Part shown: positions 63,524-64,000 of the stretch, one piece after another
How the letters are laid out: each line of letters opens with the position of its first letter
Position numbering within the stretch: the first letter of the stretch is position 1
Assembly (NCBI GenBank): GCA_964509075.1
Contig: CAZDWC010000004.1
Coordinates: 62,001-126,000 of the forward strand
From: UBA7239 sp964509075
GTDB lineage: Bacteria > Pseudomonadota > Gammaproteobacteria > Pseudomonadales > UBA7239
Direction: 5' to 3'
DNA: 64,000 bases
Notes under the pieces: model-generated
Databases searched by the model: none
What the model saw: the letters and a program-made list of their open reading frames with translations, nothing else
What the model was told of the DNA's origin: nothing
Program-made: the position numbers and the translations under genes

Positions 63524-64000
63524 ATGGATCTAGCCTACACCGATAAACAGAAAGCCTTTCGCGCAGAAGTTCGCGAATGGCTGGCGGCCAATGTACCTGC
63601 GGAGCCTCTGCAATCCTTTGATACTGAAGAGGGTTTCAGGCAACACCGCGAATGGGAAGCAAAACTCAATTCCGGCCGCTGGGGCATGGTGACTTGGCCG
63701 GCTGATCTCGGTGGCCGCGGCTGCGACCTGATCGAATGGCTGATCTTTGAAGAGGAATACTGGCGCGCCGGCGCGCCGCTGCGCGTCAACCAGAACGGTA
63801 TCTTCCTGCTGGGCCCAACCTTGATGGAGTACGGCACGGCTGAACAAAAGGCAGATATCCTGCCGAAAATGGCCAATGGCACCGAGGTCTGGGCGCAGGG
63901 CTGGTCCGAGCCGGGCGCCGGTTCAGACATGGCCGCCATCCGTTCCAAAGCTGAGCTTTCCGAAGACGGCACGCACTACATTATTAATGGTCAGAAAACC
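63524..64000 (+). CDS. Acyl-CoA dehydrogenase (5' part; truncated by window end)
   Basis: The first 159 residues of an FAD-dependent acyl-CoA dehydrogenase are visible. It starts DLAYTDKQKAFRAEVREWL, the usual N-terminal helix. WAQGWSEPGAGSDMAAIRSKA is the FAD/substrate-binding motif of the family. The catalytic glutamate lies beyond the window edge, so activity cannot be judged. The WAQGWSEPGAGSD form is frequent in dehydrogenases for steroid or branched substrates (FadE-type), matching the Ipd-like genes, but this is inference. It begins just beyond the candidate origin on the plus strand. Confidence 0.9.
   Translation, partial: MDLAYTDKQKAFRAEVREWLAANVPAEPLQSFDTEEGFRQHREWEAKLNSGRWGMVTWPADLGGRGCDLIEWLIFEEEYWRAGAPLRVNQNGIFLLGPTLMEYGTAEQKADILPKMANGTEVWAQGWSEPGAGSDMAAIRSKAELSEDGTHYIINGQKT

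Overview
The window looks like the origin-proximal part of a gammaproteobacterial chromosome with mid-range to high GC. The evidence is dnaA-dnaN-recF-gyrB, mnmG-rsmG-parA-parB, glyQ-glyS-gmhB-plsC in an order known from Pseudomonas, Pseudomonas-type parS sites, and FadA/FadB, HrpB, Mpl and LdtD-type enzymes. A marine or soil relative of the Pseudomonadales/Cellvibrionales that can use steroids or other lipids is my inference. No 16S gene is present to settle it.

Region 1 (1-19.8 kb, mixed strands, accessory character). It opens with a pirin/DoxX/quinone-reductase operon and a divergent LysR regulator. A PhoH-like ATPase, an LdtD-type L,D-transpeptidase and a convergent Tat-exported MepK-like peptidase follow. 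Next come an IpdC-like flavin reductase, an unusual membrane protein of the CPBP fold coupled to a photolyase, and a cytochrome P450. A DUF559 gene sits between two direct palindromic repeats, followed by an ecdysteroid-kinase-like phosphotransferase overlapping a DHA2 transporter. The operon ipdA-ipdB-(REP-like element)-DUF35-thiolase resembles the steroid C/D-ring and side-chain machinery known from Actinobacteria and Comamonas.

Region 2 (19.3-36 kb). This holds deoxyinosine glycosylase and HrpB (minus strand), then ArgS, a SPOR protein, an SGNH hydrolase and a FadA-FadB pair (plus strand). A PPOX-family protein and a 1169-residue indolepyruvate-type ferredoxin oxidoreductase follow on the minus strand. 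Last are an ammonium transporter with a clear sigma-54 promoter and an unrecognised partner gene.

Region 3 (36-63 kb, almost all minus strand, housekeeping). The order is plsC, gmhB, glyS, glyQ, a Fic protein with twin palindromic operators, cspA, one short plus-strand gene, can-purK-purE, and a three-gene glycosyltransferase cassette. It continues with a MurR/RpiR regulator, mpl, gyrB, recF (two parS sites inside it), dnaN, dnaA, tRNA-Arg(CCG) with a duplicated 3' end, a small DMT protein, parB, parA, rsmG and mnmG. The strand switch at 63.0-63.5 kb coincides with an AT-rich gap carrying a perfect DnaA box, so the replication origin may lie there, with dnaA about 5 kb away. The window ends inside an acyl-CoA dehydrogenase gene.

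Functionally the window joins chromosome replication and segregation, cell-wall and lipid-A precursor synthesis, nitrogen uptake, purine synthesis, and a scattered lipid/steroid catabolic set. No CRISPR array, intact transposase or prophage was seen.
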